DNA of 64,000 nt, from NCBI GenBank assembly GCA_000953695.1, contig LN554846.1, positions 682,001 to 746,000 on the forward strand. The letters run 5' to 3'. The DNA comes from Aliivibrio wodanis (GTDB lineage Bacteria > Pseudomonadota > Gammaproteobacteria > Enterobacterales > Vibrionaceae). The position numbers and the translations under genes were made by a program. Under the pieces are notes generated by a model. It ran no database searches, was not told the DNA's origin, and saw nothing but the letters and a program-made list of their open reading frames with translations. Shown here one piece after another: positions 27,320 to 37,707 of the stretch (position 1 is the stretch's first letter; each line of letters opens with the position of its first letter).

Positions 27320-27634
27320 ATGACAGTATCGTTAGTATTATCAGAGTTACTAGAGCAGTTAGCTCAACAATTGGAATATCATGGGCACTGGCAAAGCACA
27401 GCACCATCGATAGCTGATTTATCAAGTACAGAACCTTTTTCAATCGACACCTTATCTGCTACGGAATGGCTACAGTGGATTTTCATTCCTAAAATGAATC
27501 AGCTAATTTCTCATGGTCAACCGACGCCAAAAGGGTTTTCGATTGCGCCTTATATTGAAGAAGCATTAAAAGATGTTGATGGCTACATTGACATTGTTCG
27601 TTTATGTCACGCCATTGATGCATTAGGTAAATAA
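27320..27634 (+). CDS. yqcC: YqcC family protein (DUF446)
   Basis: A 104-residue helical protein of the YqcC family. TEPFSIDTLSATEWLQWIFIPKM is its characteristic core (given here as the joined family signature from about residue 35). The function is unknown, but it is nearly always encoded immediately before truC. The ATG at 27320 is used; an upstream in-frame start at 27302 is less likely. One base separates its stop from the truC GTG, implying coupling. Confidence 0.9.
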   Translation: MTVSLVLSELLEQLAQQLEYHGHWQSTAPSIADLSSTEPFSIDTLSATEWLQWIFIPKMNQLISHGQPTPKGFSIAPYIEEALKDVDGYIDIVRLCHAIDALGK

Positions 27635-27635
27635 A

Positions 27636-28421
27636 GTGAATACAGAAGAAAACGCAGTGACTCACGATGAGTTATTAGAAGATCAGGTTGAGCCAATTGA
27701 GCTTGAGATTGTTTATCGTGACGAGCACTTAATTGCGATTAACAAACCTGCGGGAATGCTAGTACACCGCTCGTGGCTTGATAAACATGAAACCGTATTT
27801 GCTATGCAGACATTGCGAGATCAAATTGGTCAACATGTCTTTCCATTACACCGTTTAGATAGACCAACGTCAGGCATACTTTTCTTTGCATTATCAAGTG
27901 AGATTGCCGCTCAAGTTTCGCCGCTATTTGCGAGTCGAGAAATTAAGAAAACGTATCATGCGATAGTTCGTGGTTGGATAGAAGAAGCGGATACGTTGGA
28001 TTATCCTCTTAAAAAAGAGTTGGATAAAATAGCCGATAAAAAGGCCTCAAAAGACGTTGAAGCAAAAGAAGCGATAACGGAATACAAACCATTAGCTAAG
28101 GTAGAGCTGCCTTATTCAACAGGTAAGTTTCCAACCAGTCGTTATTGCCTAATGGAGCTTAAACCTCATACGGGCAGAAAGCATCAGCTTCGTCGTCATA
28201 TGGCACATTTACGTCATCCAATCGTAGGGGACACGAGTCATGGTGACGGTAAGCACAATCGATTATTTAAAGAAAATTTAGATAGTCATCGTTTGTTATT
28301 GCATGCATCAGAGCTGAGTTTTACTCATCCAATTACTGATGAAAACATAGTAATAAAAGCAAGTGTTGATGAAACGTGGCAGAGATTAATGGCAGAGTTT
28401 GGTTGGGATCTTTATAGATAG
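27636..28421 (+). CDS. truC: tRNA pseudouridine(65) synthase TruC
   Basis: TruC converts U65 of tRNA to pseudouridine. The 261-residue RluA-family enzyme shows the catalytic aspartate motif HRLDRPTSGILFF and the later GRKHQLRRHMAHLRHPIVGD block. An N-terminal stretch of about 18 acidic residues precedes the core. It starts with GTG one base after yqcC. A strong bidirectional terminator follows. Confidence 0.94.
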   Translation: MNTEENAVTHDELLEDQVEPIELEIVYRDEHLIAINKPAGMLVHRSWLDKHETVFAMQTLRDQIGQHVFPLHRLDRPTSGILFFALSSEIAAQVSPLFASREIKKTYHAIVRGWIEEADTLDYPLKKELDKIADKKASKDVEAKEAITEYKPLAKVELPYSTGKFPTSRYCLMELKPHTGRKHQLRRHMAHLRHPIVGDTSHGDGKHNRLFKENLDSHRLLLHASELSFTHPITDENIVIKASVDETWQRLMAEFGWDLYR

Positions 28422-28441
28422 TCGCCTTAAAGACAATAAAA

Positions 28442-28473
28442 AAGGGAAGTGAGATAAACTCACTTCCCTTTTT
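28442..28473. terminator. bidirectional terminator between truC and suhB
   Basis: AAGGGAAGTGAG (28442-28453) and its exact complement (28459-28470) flank five bases, with an A-run before and a T-run after. Confidence 0.93.
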
Positions 28474-28513
28474 AATAAAGATTTTTAAGTCAAACCTTTA
28501 TAATCAATTAAGA

Positions 28514-29317
28514 TTATTTAGTCATTGCTTCGCTACCGTTTTCACGGATTTTCTTAAGCATAGACTTAACGATACGTGGGCTACCAGCTACTAGGCCGCC
28601 AGTTTTCATGTAGTCAGTGTTACCAGAGAAGTCAGTACAGATAACGCCTGATTCACGAGCGATTAGATCTGCTGCTGCCATTTCCCAAGGCTTAAGGCCA
28701 AGAGCGAAGAAACCATCGATGCGAGCTGCAGCTAGGTAACATAAATCTAGAGAAGGACAACCAGAACTACGAATATCTGAACATTCAATAAACATTGCGC
28801 CCAGCACTTTTGAGTAGCTTTCTGCGTGTTGTTTTTGACGGTATGGAAGACCAGTCGCAAGAATTGTTTCGTTCATGTCTTTTAATTCTTGAACACGAAC
28901 ACGTTGGTTGTTGCGTTGAGCACCAGAACCACGTTGAGCTGTGAATAATTCATTACGGATTGGATCGTATACACAAGCAACTTCTGTACGGCCTTTAATG
29001 CGAACCGCAATAGAGATAGAGAAGTGTGGGATACCTTTAACGAAGTTAGTCGTGCCATCTAATGGGTCAATGATCCATTGAACGTCAGCGTCTTTGCCTT
29101 CGATTAGGCCAGACTCTTCAGAAATGATGCTGTGATCAGGGTAAGATTTCTTGATCATGTCAACAAGCATGTATTGAGCATCGTTTTCGATGTTCGTAAT
29201 AAACTCGTTATTGCCTTTTTTTGTTGTTTCAATTTTGTCAGTTTGCTCAAAAGATTTAGCAACAAAGTCACCGGCTTTACGCGCAGTACGTATAGCAATA
29301 TTTAGCATTGGATGCAT
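28514..29317 (-). CDS. suhB: inositol-1-monophosphatase / Nus-associated factor SuhB
   Basis: SuhB dephosphorylates inositol-1-phosphate and, in E. coli, also joins the rRNA antitermination complex. The 267-residue protein has the metal-binding motifs IISEESG and IDPLDGTTNFVKG, and the C-terminal KPWEMAAADLIARESG. Its codon use is strongly biased, suggesting high expression. It is divergent from trmJ as in E. coli. Confidence 0.95.
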   Translation of the reverse strand: MHPMLNIAIRTARKAGDFVAKSFEQTDKIETTKKGNNEFITNIENDAQYMLVDMIKKSYPDHSIISEESGLIEGKDADVQWIIDPLDGTTNFVKGIPHFSISIAVRIKGRTEVACVYDPIRNELFTAQRGSGAQRNNQRVRVQELKDMNETILATGLPYRQKQHAESYSKVLGAMFIECSDIRSSGCPSLDLCYLAAARIDGFFALGLKPWEMAAADLIARESGVICTDFSGNTDYMKTGGLVAGSPRIVKSMLKKIRENGSEAMTK

Positions 29318-29524
29318 AGTTATATCCCAAAAGATGTTAAAGAACAGAAATCGCGGCGAGTATACACAAAGTAGTTATCAAAAGGAAGCGTTTATTTTTT
29401 GTTCAGTTGATGGGTTTATTATAAAAAAAGCGATTGTGGGTTAAAATCTCTGGCATATAAAGAAGAAAGGGAAATTGCTTTATGATAGTATCCGGCGGCT
29501 CTTTTCATCATATGGAAAAATAAC

Positions 29525-30247
29525 ATGCTAGATAGAATTCGTATTGTCCTTGTTGGTACTAGCCATTCAGGAAACATTGGGTCAGCGGCTCGTGCAATGA
29601 AAGTAATGGGCTTAACTAATATGGTATTAGTTGCGCCAGAGTGTGAAGTTGATGGTCAAGCCATCGCATTAGCTGCAGGTGCAAGTGATATTGCGAATCG
29701 AGCGCGTATTGTTAATACCTTAGATGAAGCAATTTCAGACTGTGGTTTGGTTATTGGCTCTAGTGCACGTTCAAGAACGCTTGAATGGCCAATGCTTGAA
29801 CCACGTGAAGCTGGCGTTAAAGCGATTGAAGAAGCGCCAACGCACCCTATCGCATTTATTTTTGGTAGAGAAAGAGTTGGACTGACTAATGAAGAATTAC
29901 AGAAATGTCATTTTCATGTGTGTATTCCTGCTAACCCTGAATACAGCTCTCTAAATCTAGCAATGGCTGTGCAAACAATTAGTTATGAAGCTCGTGTAGC
30001 GTGGTTAGATAGCATTGCCTATAAAGGAGAGTCTAAGGAAGATGAATATCCTTTAAATTACGAATTAGAATTATTTTATGAGCACCTTGAAAAAGTCATG
30101 ACAGACACAGACTTTATTAATAAAGCCCATCCTGGGCAAGTTATGAATAAGATGCGTCGCATGTTTAATCGTGCTCGTCCGGAAACACAAGAATTACGTA
30201 CACTTCGTGGTATTTTAACTGCGGTAGAAAGAAGTATAAAAGAATAA
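29525..30247 (+). CDS. trmJ: tRNA (cytidine/uridine-2'-O-)-methyltransferase TrmJ
   Basis: A SPOUT-class enzyme that methylates the 2'-O of position 32 in several tRNAs. The 240-residue protein starts [20 protein letters not shown]. The knot region has [17 protein letters not shown] and [17 protein letters not shown], both typical of TrmJ. It is followed by the isc operon, as in E. coli, with its own promoter in between. Confidence 0.94.
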   Translation: MLDRIRIVLVGTSHSGNIGSAARAMKVMGLTNMVLVAPECEVDGQAIALAAGASDIANRARIVNTLDEAISDCGLVIGSSARSRTLEWPMLEPREAGVKAIEEAPTHPIAFIFGRERVGLTNEELQKCHFHVCIPANPEYSSLNLAMAVQTISYEARVAWLDSIAYKGESKEDEYPLNYELELFYEHLEKVMTDTDFINKAHPGQVMNKMRRMFNRARPETQELRTLRGILTAVERSIKE

Positions 30248-30262
30248 TTATCATCAAGATTA

Positions 30263-30312
30263 ATACTTGACTAAAATAGTAGGATAAATACTTGACCAAA
30301 TTAGTCAGGTAT
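30263..30312 (+). promoter_or_regulatory. isc promoter with two tandem IscR type 1 boxes
   Basis: Two adjacent 25-base boxes, 30263-30287 and 30288-30312, both read ATACTTGAC at the left. The second ends AGTCAGGTAT, giving the full type 1 IscR consensus layout; the first ends AGTAGGATAA and is weaker. [2Fe-2S]-IscR binding here would repress the operon when cluster supply is enough, as in E. coli, which also has paired sites. Confidence 0.85.
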
Positions 30313-30356
30313 GGGAAACTTCATTCCATACGAATAGTGTGGATATGAGGTAACTT

Positions 30357-30863
30357 ATGAAATTAACTTCGAAAGGAAGGTATGCTGTAACAGCAATGCT
30401 CGATGTTGCACTGCATGCTCAAGAAGGTCCTGTGCCACTTGCCGATATCTCGGAGAGGCAAGGGATTTCATTATCTTATCTTGAACAATTATTCTCTAGA
30501 TTACGTAAAGCCGGTTTAGTTGCTAGCGTTCGAGGTCCAGGTGGTGGTTATCGCTTAGGATTAAAACCTGATGAAATTGCGGTTGGAATGGTTATTTCAG
30601 CGGTTGATGAATCGGTTGATGCAACTAAATGTCATGGTAAAGAAGGCTGCCAAGGTGGAACGCGTTGCTTAACGCATACCTTGTGGCGTGATTTAAGCTC
30701 ACGTATTAGTAGCTTCTTAGATGGTATTACTCTTGGTGAGCTCATGGTTGATAATGAAGTTCAGCAAGTATCAGATAGACAAAATACCGATGTAGCCTTA
30801 AATAATGGGTTAGCAACGGGTTCTAAAATAATAAATTCTGTGGGTGTTAATGTCCGCCTTTGA
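30357..30863 (+). CDS. iscR: Fe-S cluster-sensing regulator IscR
   Basis: An Rrf2-family regulator that binds a [2Fe-2S] cluster and controls Isc/Suf genes. The 168-residue protein has an N-terminal winged helix ([20 protein letters not shown]). Cluster ligands Cys92, Cys98, Cys104 and His107 are all present in [17 protein letters not shown]. It is the first gene of the isc operon behind the tandem IscR boxes, so it is autoregulated. Confidence 0.97.
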   Translation: MKLTSKGRYAVTAMLDVALHAQEGPVPLADISERQGISLSYLEQLFSRLRKAGLVASVRGPGGGYRLGLKPDEIAVGMVISAVDESVDATKCHGKEGCQGGTRCLTHTLWRDLSSRISSFLDGITLGELMVDNEVQQVSDRQNTDVALNNGLATGSKIINSVGVNVRL

Positions 30864-30894
30864 CGGTCAAACGTCTGTATTCTCGGAGATGAAA

Positions 30895-32109
30895 ATGAAA
30901 CTGCCAATTTACTTTGATTATTCGGCGACTTGTCCTGTTGATGAGCGTGTAGCGAATAAAATGATTCAACATATGACAATGGACGGATGCTTTGGTAACC
31001 CTGCATCACGTTCACACCGCTACGGCTGGCAGGCTGAAGAAGCAGTAGATACTGCTCGTGATAATATTGCCGCTTTATTAAATGCCGACCCACGTGAGAT
31101 CGTATTTACATCAGGCGCTACAGAATCAGATAACCTTGCAATTAAAGGTGCTGCACATTTCTATCATAAGAAAGGTAAGCACGTTATTACTTGTAAAACT
31201 GAGCATAAAGCAGTTCTGGATCCATGCCGTCAACTTGAGCGCGAAGGTTACGAAGTAACGTACCTAGAGCCTGAATCAAATGGTTTAGTTGACCTAGCTA
31301 AATTAGAAGCAGCAATGCGTGAAGATACCGTTCTTGTTTCTATTATGCATGTGAACAATGAAATTGGTGTGATTCAAGATATCACAGCAATTGGTGAGCT
31401 TTGTCGTTCTCGTAAAATTATTTTCCATGTTGATGCAGCACAATCAGCAGGTAAGATCCCTCTTGATGTACAAGAAATGAAAGTGGATTTAATCTCTCTT
31501 TCTGCTCATAAAATGTATGGTCCTAAAGGGATTGGCGCATTGTACGTTCGTCGTAAACCGCGTATTCGTTTAGAAGCACAAATGCACGGTGGTGGTCATG
31601 AGCGTGGTTTCCGTTCTGGTACGTTAGCAACTCATCAAATCGTTGGAATGGGTGAAGCGTGTCGTATCGCAAAAGAAGAGATGCAAAAAGATTATGACCA
31701 TTGTTTAGCAATGCGTGATCGTCTTCTTGATGGTGTTAAAGATATGGAAGCAGTACACATTAATGGTGATTTAGATCAACGTGTACCACATAACTTAAAC
31801 ATCAGCTTCGAATTTGTTGAAGGTGAATCACTGCTAATGGCACTGAAAGATCTTGCGGTTTCTTCGGGTTCTGCATGTACGTCAGCAAGTCTTGAGCCAT
31901 CGTATGTATTACGTGCGTTAGGTCTGAATGATGAGCTAGCACACAGTTCAATTCGTTTCTCATTTGGTCGTTATACGACGGAAGAAGAGATTGATCATGC
32001 AATCACACAAATTAGCCAAGCAGTAAATAAACTGCGTGATATGTCTCCATTATGGGATATGTATAAAGAAGGCATCGACTTAAACACGGTTGAGTGGGCA
32101 CACCACTAA
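30895..32109 (+). CDS. iscS: cysteine desulfurase IscS
   Basis: The housekeeping PLP-dependent cysteine desulfurase that gives sulfur for Fe-S clusters and tRNA thiolation. From the ATG at 30895 (GGAG seven bases before) it has 404 residues, exactly the E. coli length, and begins [16 protein letters not shown]. The PLP lysine is in [10 protein letters not shown] and the mobile-loop catalytic cysteine in [16 protein letters not shown] (about residue 328). Longer in-frame starts overlap the iscR end and are unlikely. Confidence 0.97.
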   Translation: MKLPIYFDYSATCPVDERVANKMIQHMTMDGCFGNPASRSHRYGWQAEEAVDTARDNIAALLNADPREIVFTSGATESDNLAIKGAAHFYHKKGKHVITCKTEHKAVLDPCRQLEREGYEVTYLEPESNGLVDLAKLEAAMREDTVLVSIMHVNNEIGVIQDITAIGELCRSRKIIFHVDAAQSAGKIPLDVQEMKVDLISLSAHKMYGPKGIGALYVRRKPRIRLEAQMHGGGHERGFRSGTLATHQIVGMGEACRIAKEEMQKDYDHCLAMRDRLLDGVKDMEAVHINGDLDQRVPHNLNISFEFVEGESLLMALKDLAVSSGSACTSASLEPSYVLRALGLNDELAHSSIRFSFGRYTTEEEIDHAITQISQAVNKLRDMSPLWDMYKEGIDLNTVEWAHH

Positions 32110-32141
32110 CACGGACGTTCCAGAATTTAGAGGTATTTATT

Positions 32142-32519
32142 ATGGCTTATAGCGAAAAAGTAATCGATCACTACGAAAATCCACGTAACGTTGGTTCATT
32201 TGAAAAAGATGACCCATCAGTTGGTAGCGGTATGGTTGGTGCACCAGCGTGTGGTGATGTTATGAAATTGCAAATCAAAGTATCTCCAGAAGGTATTATT
32301 GAAGACGCAAAATTTAAAACATACGGTTGTGGTTCAGCAATCGCATCAAGCTCACTAGTTACTGAGTGGGTTAAAGGTAAAACATTAGACGAAGCAGCAG
32401 CGCTTAAAAATGCTGAAATCGCTGAAGAGCTAGAATTACCACCAGTGAAAGTTCACTGTTCAATCTTAGCGGAAGATGCGATTAAAGCAGCGGTATCTGA
32501 TTACCGTAATAAACACTAA
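32142..32519 (+). CDS. iscU: Fe-S cluster assembly scaffold IscU
   Basis: IscU holds the nascent [2Fe-2S] cluster. The 125-residue protein has ligands Cys37, Asp39, Cys63 and Cys106 in APACGDV, TYGCGSA and HCSILAED. The chaperone-recognition motif LPPVK lies just before the last cysteine. The ATG at 32142 matches the family start MAYSEKVIDHYENPRNVG. Confidence 0.97.
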   Translation: MAYSEKVIDHYENPRNVGSFEKDDPSVGSGMVGAPACGDVMKLQIKVSPEGIIEDAKFKTYGCGSAIASSSLVTEWVKGKTLDEAAALKNAEIAEELELPPVKVHCSILAEDAIKAAVSDYRNKH

Positions 32520-32533
32520 GATTAAGTAACGTT

Positions 32534-32578
32534 ATAAAGCGTCTGTTTACGTGATATCGTGTAAATACGGCGCTTTAT
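32534..32578 (+). other. hairpin in the iscU-iscA gap
   Basis: ATAAAGCG (32534-32541) and CGCTTTAT (32571-32578) pair, with an inner TTTAC / GTAAA stem. There is no clear T-run behind it. It lies in the longest gap (127 bases) within the isc operon's iscR-fdx part. It may be an mRNA processing or partial termination site that lowers expression of the genes after iscU. Confidence 0.5.
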
Positions 32579-32646
32579 TGTCTAATATAGGTCGTTATTG
32601 ATTAACGACACCCATGACCACAAACAAATATAGTAAAGGTTGTAGT

Positions 32647-32970
32647 ATGGCCATTTCAGTAACTGAAGCAGCAGCAAGCCGTGTTCAAACATTTCTTGAA
32701 AACCGAGGAAAAGGCATTGGTCTACGTTTAGGCGTAAGAACCTCTGGTTGCTCTGGTATGGCGTATATTCTTGAATTTGTTGATGAACTAAACGAAGAAG
32801 ACCAAGTGTTTGAAGAGTTTGGGGTTAAGATTATCATCGATCCAAAAAGCTTAGCTTACATGGATGGAACTGAGTTAGATTTTGCCAAAGAAGGTCTAAA
32901 TGAAGGGTTCCAATTCAACAATCCAAACGTAAAAAGTGAATGTGGGTGTGGTGAAAGCTTCAACGTATAG
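32647..32970 (+). CDS. iscA: A-type Fe-S carrier IscA
   Basis: A 107-residue A-type carrier, same length as in E. coli, that passes clusters to target apoproteins. The three conserved cysteines are in SGCSGMAY and ECGCGESF. The ATG at 32647 follows AAGG; the longer frame from 32614 would add eleven unlike residues. Member of the isc operon. Confidence 0.96.
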   Translation: MAISVTEAAASRVQTFLENRGKGIGLRLGVRTSGCSGMAYILEFVDELNEEDQVFEEFGVKIIIDPKSLAYMDGTELDFAKEGLNEGFQFNNPNVKSECGCGESFNV

Positions 32971-32985
32971 AGCATAACGTTAACT

Positions 32986-33501
32986 ATGAATCATTTTGAA
33001 TTATTTGGGCTACCAAACCAGTTTGACCTGGATGGTGGCCTTCTTTCTGCTCAATTCCGTGAATTGCAGAAACGATTCCACCCTGATAACTTCGCGACTT
33101 CGTCAGAACGTGACCGTTTACTTTCCGTTCAAAAAGCGGCGCAAATTAACGACGCTTATCAAACGCTAAAAAATCCAGTCTCCCGTGCAGAATACTTACT
33201 TTCAGAACAAGGTCATGACATTCGTGGTGAACAAACGACGATGCAAGATCCAATGTTTTTAATGCAACAAATGGAACTGCGAGAAGATTTAGAAGATATC
33301 TCATCAAGTTCTGATCCTGAAAGTGCACTATTTGATTTTTCTGAAAATGTTTCCGCAATGCGTAAATCACAATTGGCTGAGTTGAAACAGCAATTAGACG
33401 CGGATGCATGGGAAGATGCAGCACAAAGCGTACGTAAATTGAAGTTTATTGATAAGCTCAATCAAGAAGTCGAAAAGTTAGAAGATAAATTATTAAATTA
33501 A
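32986..33501 (+). CDS. hscB: Fe-S J-type co-chaperone HscB
   Basis: HscB brings IscU to HscA and stimulates its ATPase. The 171-residue protein has an N-terminal J domain with the HPD motif in RFHPDNFATSSERDRL and a C-terminal three-helix bundle. It follows iscA by 15 bases and precedes hscA by 35. Confidence 0.96.
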   Translation: MNHFELFGLPNQFDLDGGLLSAQFRELQKRFHPDNFATSSERDRLLSVQKAAQINDAYQTLKNPVSRAEYLLSEQGHDIRGEQTTMQDPMFLMQQMELREDLEDISSSSDPESALFDFSENVSAMRKSQLAELKQQLDADAWEDAAQSVRKLKFIDKLNQEVEKLEDKLLN

Positions 33502-33536
33502 TCTTTGTTAGATTAATTAAGTGAAGGATATTACCC

Positions 33537-35390
33537 ATGGCATTTCTACAAATTTCTGAGCCTGGACAAAGTGCAGCACCACATCAACATAAACTAGCAG
33601 TCGGCATCGATTTAGGCACAACTAACTCACTAGTCGCTTCGGTTCGAAGTGGTGAAGCAAAGACATTACCGGATACAAAAGGCAATGTAATTCTTCCGTC
33701 CGTAGTGCAATATCAAAACGATAAAATTTGTGTGGGTGCCAACGCTTACCAGTCTGCGGCTTTAGATCCTCAAAATACAATAATTTCTGTAAAACGCTTA
33801 ATGGGACGCTCATTAAAAGACATTCAAGCACGCTACCCAGAGTTACCTTACCAGTTTAAAGAGAGTGATAACGGGTTACCTGTTATTAGCACTCCTCAAG
33901 GTGATGTGAATCCAGTTCAAGTATCAGCTGAGATTCTTAAATCATTATCTAATCGTGCTCAAGCAACGTTAGGTGGTGATCTTGAAGGCGTTGTAATTAC
34001 AGTACCTGCTTATTTTGATGATGCTCAACGAGCAGGGACAAAAGATGCAGCGACACTTGCTGGCTTAAATGTTTTACGTTTGTTGAATGAACCAACAGCA
34101 GCAGCGATTGCTTATGGCTTAGATTCAGGTCAGGAAGGCGTTATTGCAGTTTATGATCTTGGTGGTGGTACGTTTGATATTTCAATCCTACGTTTATCAA
34201 AAGGCGTGTTTGAAGTATTAGCAACGGGTGGAGATTCTGCACTTGGTGGCGATGACTTTGACCATGTAATTACCACTTGGATTAAAGAACAAGCAGGTAT
34301 TATTGCGGAGTTATCTAAACAAGATCAGCGTGAATTATTAACATTAGCAACAGAAACTAAAGTTGCTTTATCAGATACAGACTCAGTTACCGTTTCTTTT
34401 AAAGCGTGGTCTGGTGTGTTGACGGTTGAAGTATTTAATCAACTTATTCAACCATTAGTGAAAAAGACATTAATGGCATGTCGTCGAGCACTAAAAGACG
34501 CAAACATTATTTCAGAAGAGATAATAGAAGTAGTGATGGTTGGTGGTTCGACAAGAACACCTATCGTGCGCAGCTCTGTTGGTGACTATTTTGGTAAAAC
34601 ACCATTAACCAGTATCGATCCCGATCAAGTGGTTGCTATTGGTGCTGCAATTCAAGCGGATATTTTAGTCGGTAATAAACCAGATGCTGAAATGTTATTA
34701 CTTGATGTTATTCCATTGTCTTTAGGTATTGAAACTATGGGTGGCTTGGTTGAAAAAATCATTCCACGTAATACCACGATCCCTGTAGCGAAAGCACAAG
34801 AATTTACCACTTTTAAAGATGGTCAAACTGGCATGATGGTTCATGTCGTTCAAGGTGAGCGTGAAATGGTGGAAGATGGGCGCTCTCTTGCTCGCTTCTC
34901 ATTGAAAGGTATTCCACCGATGACGGCGGGTGCTGCACATATCCGAGTGACTTACCAAGTGGATGCTGATGGTCTTTTATCTGTAACTGCAATGGAAAAA
35001 AGTACCGGTGTTCAATCTCATATTCAAGTTAAGCCTTCTTACGGTTTAAGTGATTATGAAGTCGCGAATATGCTAAAAGATTCAATGACGTTTGCAAAAG
35101 AAGACATGCAAGCGCGCGCATTAGCAGAACAACAAGTTGAAGCAGATCGAGTTATTGAAGGTCTTGTTGTTGCATTAAATAATGATGGCGATACCTTGCT
35201 ATCAAAAGAAGAACAAGCAGAAATTTTACAAGCAGTTGAAGCGTTGATCACAGTACGTCAAGGTACAGATACGCAAGCAATTGAAGATGGAATTAAACAC
35301 GCTGATGAAGCAAGCCAAGAGTTTGCTGCGCGTCGAATGGATGCCTCTATTCGTGCCGCATTAGCCGGTCAATCTATTGATGAGGTATAG
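33537..35390 (+). CDS. hscA: Hsp70-type Fe-S chaperone HscA
   Basis: The specialised Hsp70 that uses ATP to help transfer clusters from IscU. The 617-residue protein has the actin-like ATPase domain ([14 protein letters not shown] near residue 24; [27 protein letters not shown]) and a substrate domain of about 220 residues. The N-terminal extension [19 protein letters not shown] is typical of HscA and not of DnaK. Two bases separate it from fdx. Confidence 0.97.
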   Translation: MAFLQISEPGQSAAPHQHKLAVGIDLGTTNSLVASVRSGEAKTLPDTKGNVILPSVVQYQNDKICVGANAYQSAALDPQNTIISVKRLMGRSLKDIQARYPELPYQFKESDNGLPVISTPQGDVNPVQVSAEILKSLSNRAQATLGGDLEGVVITVPAYFDDAQRAGTKDAATLAGLNVLRLLNEPTAAAIAYGLDSGQEGVIAVYDLGGGTFDISILRLSKGVFEVLATGGDSALGGDDFDHVITTWIKEQAGIIAELSKQDQRELLTLATETKVALSDTDSVTVSFKAWSGVLTVEVFNQLIQPLVKKTLMACRRALKDANIISEEIIEVVMVGGSTRTPIVRSSVGDYFGKTPLTSIDPDQVVAIGAAIQADILVGNKPDAEMLLLDVIPLSLGIETMGGLVEKIIPRNTTIPVAKAQEFTTFKDGQTGMMVHVVQGEREMVEDGRSLARFSLKGIPPMTAGAAHIRVTYQVDADGLLSVTAMEKSTGVQSHIQVKPSYGLSDYEVANMLKDSMTFAKEDMQARALAEQQVEADRVIEGLVVALNNDGDTLLSKEEQAEILQAVEALITVRQGTDTQAIEDGIKHADEASQEFAARRMDASIRAALAGQSIDEV

Positions 35391-35392
35391 AA

Positions 35393-35731
35393 ATGCCAAA
35401 GATTATTGTTCTACCACACGATGAGTTATGCCCAGAAGGTGCAGTGCTTGAAGCAAATGAAGGTGATACAGTTTTAGACGTTGCTTTAAAAAACGGTATT
35501 GCGATTGAACATGCTTGTGAAAAATCATGTGCGTGTACAACGTGTCATATTGTTATTCGTGAAGGGTTTGATTCACTAGAAGAGAGCGATGAGCTTGAAG
35601 ATGACATGCTAGATAAGGCGTGGGGTCTAGAGCCTGAGTCTCGTTTAGGTTGCCAAGCAAGAATGGCAAAACAAGATTTAGTGGTAGAAATTCCAAAATA
35701 TACACTAAACTTAGCATCAGAAGATCATTAA
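35393..35731 (+). CDS. fdx: ISC [2Fe-2S] ferredoxin Fdx
   Basis: An adrenodoxin-type ferredoxin that supplies electrons during cluster assembly. The 112-residue protein has the four cluster ligands Cys42, Cys48, Cys51 and Cys87 at the E. coli positions (ACEKSCACTTC and LGCQARM). It is immediately after hscA, and a terminator-like hairpin separates it from iscX. Confidence 0.96.
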   Translation: MPKIIVLPHDELCPEGAVLEANEGDTVLDVALKNGIAIEHACEKSCACTTCHIVIREGFDSLEESDELEDDMLDKAWGLEPESRLGCQARMAKQDLVVEIPKYTLNLASEDH

Positions 35732-35761
35732 TCTTACCTGATTAATTGAACTACTGTTGAT

Positions 35762-35818
35762 AAAGGTAAGAGATGAAAAGTAAGTGATAAACTTACATTT
35801 CAGAGCTTACCTTTTTTT
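35762..35818 (+). terminator. terminator or attenuator between fdx and iscX
   Basis: A long nested hairpin with outer arms AAAGGTAAG / CTTACCTTT and inner arms GTAAGT / ACTTAC ends in seven T. It could stop most isc transcription before iscX, or be read through. Confidence 0.82.
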
Positions 35819-35845
35819 ATATCTATAATAATTAAGGATGAAATT

Positions 35846-36046
35846 ATGAGCATTAAATGGATAGATTCACGTGACATTGCAATTGAGCTTTCAGAGCAAT
35901 ACCCAGAGATTGATCCTCAAACTGTTCGTTTTACTGATTTAAGAGAATGGGTTATGGCTTTAAAAGAATTTGATGATGATCCAAATCATTCTGGTGAGAA
36001 AATATTAGAAGCGATAGTTCTTTGCTGGATGGATGAGCGAGATTAA
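35846..36046 (+). CDS. iscX: IscX (YfhJ), regulator of IscS
   Basis: A 66-residue acidic protein that binds IscS and modulates cluster formation in E. coli. It begins MSIKWIDSRDIAIELSEQYP, with FTDLREWVMALKEFDDDP downstream; both are family signatures. A ribosome binding site (AAGGATG) precedes the ATG. It is the last gene of the isc cluster but behind a strong hairpin, so it may be expressed at a lower level than fdx. Confidence 0.95.
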   Translation: MSIKWIDSRDIAIELSEQYPEIDPQTVRFTDLREWVMALKEFDDDPNHSGEKILEAIVLCWMDERD

Positions 36047-36277
36047 TTTAATCGTATTAATGAATCGACTTAGTAAAGTATAAAATCCCATCAACTGATT
36101 GGATCCACCTCTTACATTTTGTGTAAATGCCTTGTATCGCCAAGGTAAAGTAGGCAAATTATATTAAAAGAACATTCTGTTCGCTTATTACCTGTTTGTA
36201 TTAGCGCAATATAAATAATTGGCAGAGCTAATCTGTATGATTGTATGGAGTTATTGCGTGCTTAAAGGAGATTCACC

Positions 36278-37564
36278 ATGTCACAAAAGTTGACTGTACA
36301 GCTTTCATCAATTGCTGCACCCGCTCATTGGGGTGTTAATGCGCCACTGTCATTTACGACTGAAGGTGCCGTTATTCACTGTATTGACAGCGACGTTTAT
36401 AGTGCAATTCAGCGTGCAGCTCGAAAGTTAACTGGTCAAGGTCTTGTTGCTGTTGAACTAGAAGGTTCAGAGTGGGACTTAGAGTCTATTTGGTCTTTTG
36501 TTCAAGGTTTCCGTGATTCAAAAAGCAATAATGACGTGACTTGGACTGCACTTGAAACGGCAGATGAAAAAGAGCTGAATGATCGTATTCTAACGACTAA
36601 CTGGACTCGTGAAATCATCAATAAAACTGCAGAAGAGGTTGCTCCTCGTCAGTTAACAACAATGGCTGCTGAGTTTATTAAATCGGTAGCTCCTGCTGGT
36701 ACAGTGACAGCTAAGATTGTTAAAGATAAAGATTTATTAACTGAAGGTTGGACTGGTATTTATGCGGTAGGCCGTGGCTCTGAGCGAACTTCAGCTATGC
36801 TGCAATTAGATTACAATCCAACAGGTGATGCTGATGCACCAGTTTTCGCTTGTTTGGTTGGTAAAGGCATTACCTTTGACTCGGGTGGTTACAGTATTAA
36901 ACCGTCTGGCGGCATGGCATCAATGAAAGCGGACATGGGCGGCTCTGCATTAGCAACAGCTGGTCTTGCAATGTCAATTCTTCGGGGCTTAGACAAACGT
37001 GTTAAATTGATTTTATGTTGTGCTGAAAACATGATCTCTGGTCGAGCATTAAAGCTAGGCGATATCATTACCTATAAAAATGGTAAAACAGTAGAGATCT
37101 TAAATACCGATGCAGAAGGTCGTTTAGTATTAGCTGATGGTCTTCAATTTGCTTCTGCACAAAACCCAGAGCTTATTATCGACTGTGCAACACTAACAGG
37201 TGCCGCTAAAATGGCCGTAGGTAATGATTTCCATTCATTGTTAAGCTTTGATGATGAGTTAAGTCAAAAAGCACTAGCTTCTGCTCAGGAAGAAAATGAA
37301 GGACTATGGCGCTTACCGTTAATGGAATTCCACCGAACTATGTTGCCATCAAGCTTTGCTGATTTAGCAAACATCGGTTCTGGTCCATATTCACCAGGTG
37401 CAAGTACAGCTGCAGGTTTTCTTTCTTACTTTGTTGATGATTATAAGAAAGGATGGCTGCATATGGATTGTTCCGCAACTTACCGTACTGCCCCGTCAGA
37501 TAAATGGTCTGCTGGAGCAACAGGGGTTGGTGTAAGAACATTAGCAAACCTTTTAACGAAATAA
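36278..37564 (+). CDS. pepB: peptidase B (M17 leucyl aminopeptidase)
   Basis: A cytosolic, divalent metal-dependent aminopeptidase with broad N-terminal specificity. The 428-residue protein is of PepB length rather than PepA. The M17 signature [14 protein letters not shown] and the metal/bicarbonate sites in [15 protein letters not shown] are visible. AAAGGAG lies before the ATG. The 230 bases between iscX and pepB show no clear element. E. coli has the same isc-pepB order. Confidence 0.95.
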   Translation: MSQKLTVQLSSIAAPAHWGVNAPLSFTTEGAVIHCIDSDVYSAIQRAARKLTGQGLVAVELEGSEWDLESIWSFVQGFRDSKSNNDVTWTALETADEKELNDRILTTNWTREIINKTAEEVAPRQLTTMAAEFIKSVAPAGTVTAKIVKDKDLLTEGWTGIYAVGRGSERTSAMLQLDYNPTGDADAPVFACLVGKGITFDSGGYSIKPSGGMASMKADMGGSALATAGLAMSILRGLDKRVKLILCCAENMISGRALKLGDIITYKNGKTVEILNTDAEGRLVLADGLQFASAQNPELIIDCATLTGAAKMAVGNDFHSLLSFDDELSQKALASAQEENEGLWRLPLMEFHRTMLPSSFADLANIGSGPYSPGASTAAGFLSYFVDDYKKGWLHMDCSATYRTAPSDKWSAGATGVGVRTLANLLTK

Positions 37565-37571
37565 ATAGAAT

Positions 37572-37603
37572 GAAGATCGAGTCATGCTCGGTCTTCTTTT
37601 TTC
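37572..37603 (+). terminator. Rho-independent terminator after pepB
   Basis: GAAGATCGAG (37572-37581) and CTCGGTCTTC (37587-37596) pair with one G-U, followed by a run of T. Confidence 0.88.
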
Positions 37604-37707
37604 TTTTAGATAATTCCCATCAGTATTTTTATTGTCGATTTAAGAGAATAGAGAGTACTGTTTAGAATTAATATAAGATCTAAAAAGACACTTTAAAGGA
37701 AAGTAAA

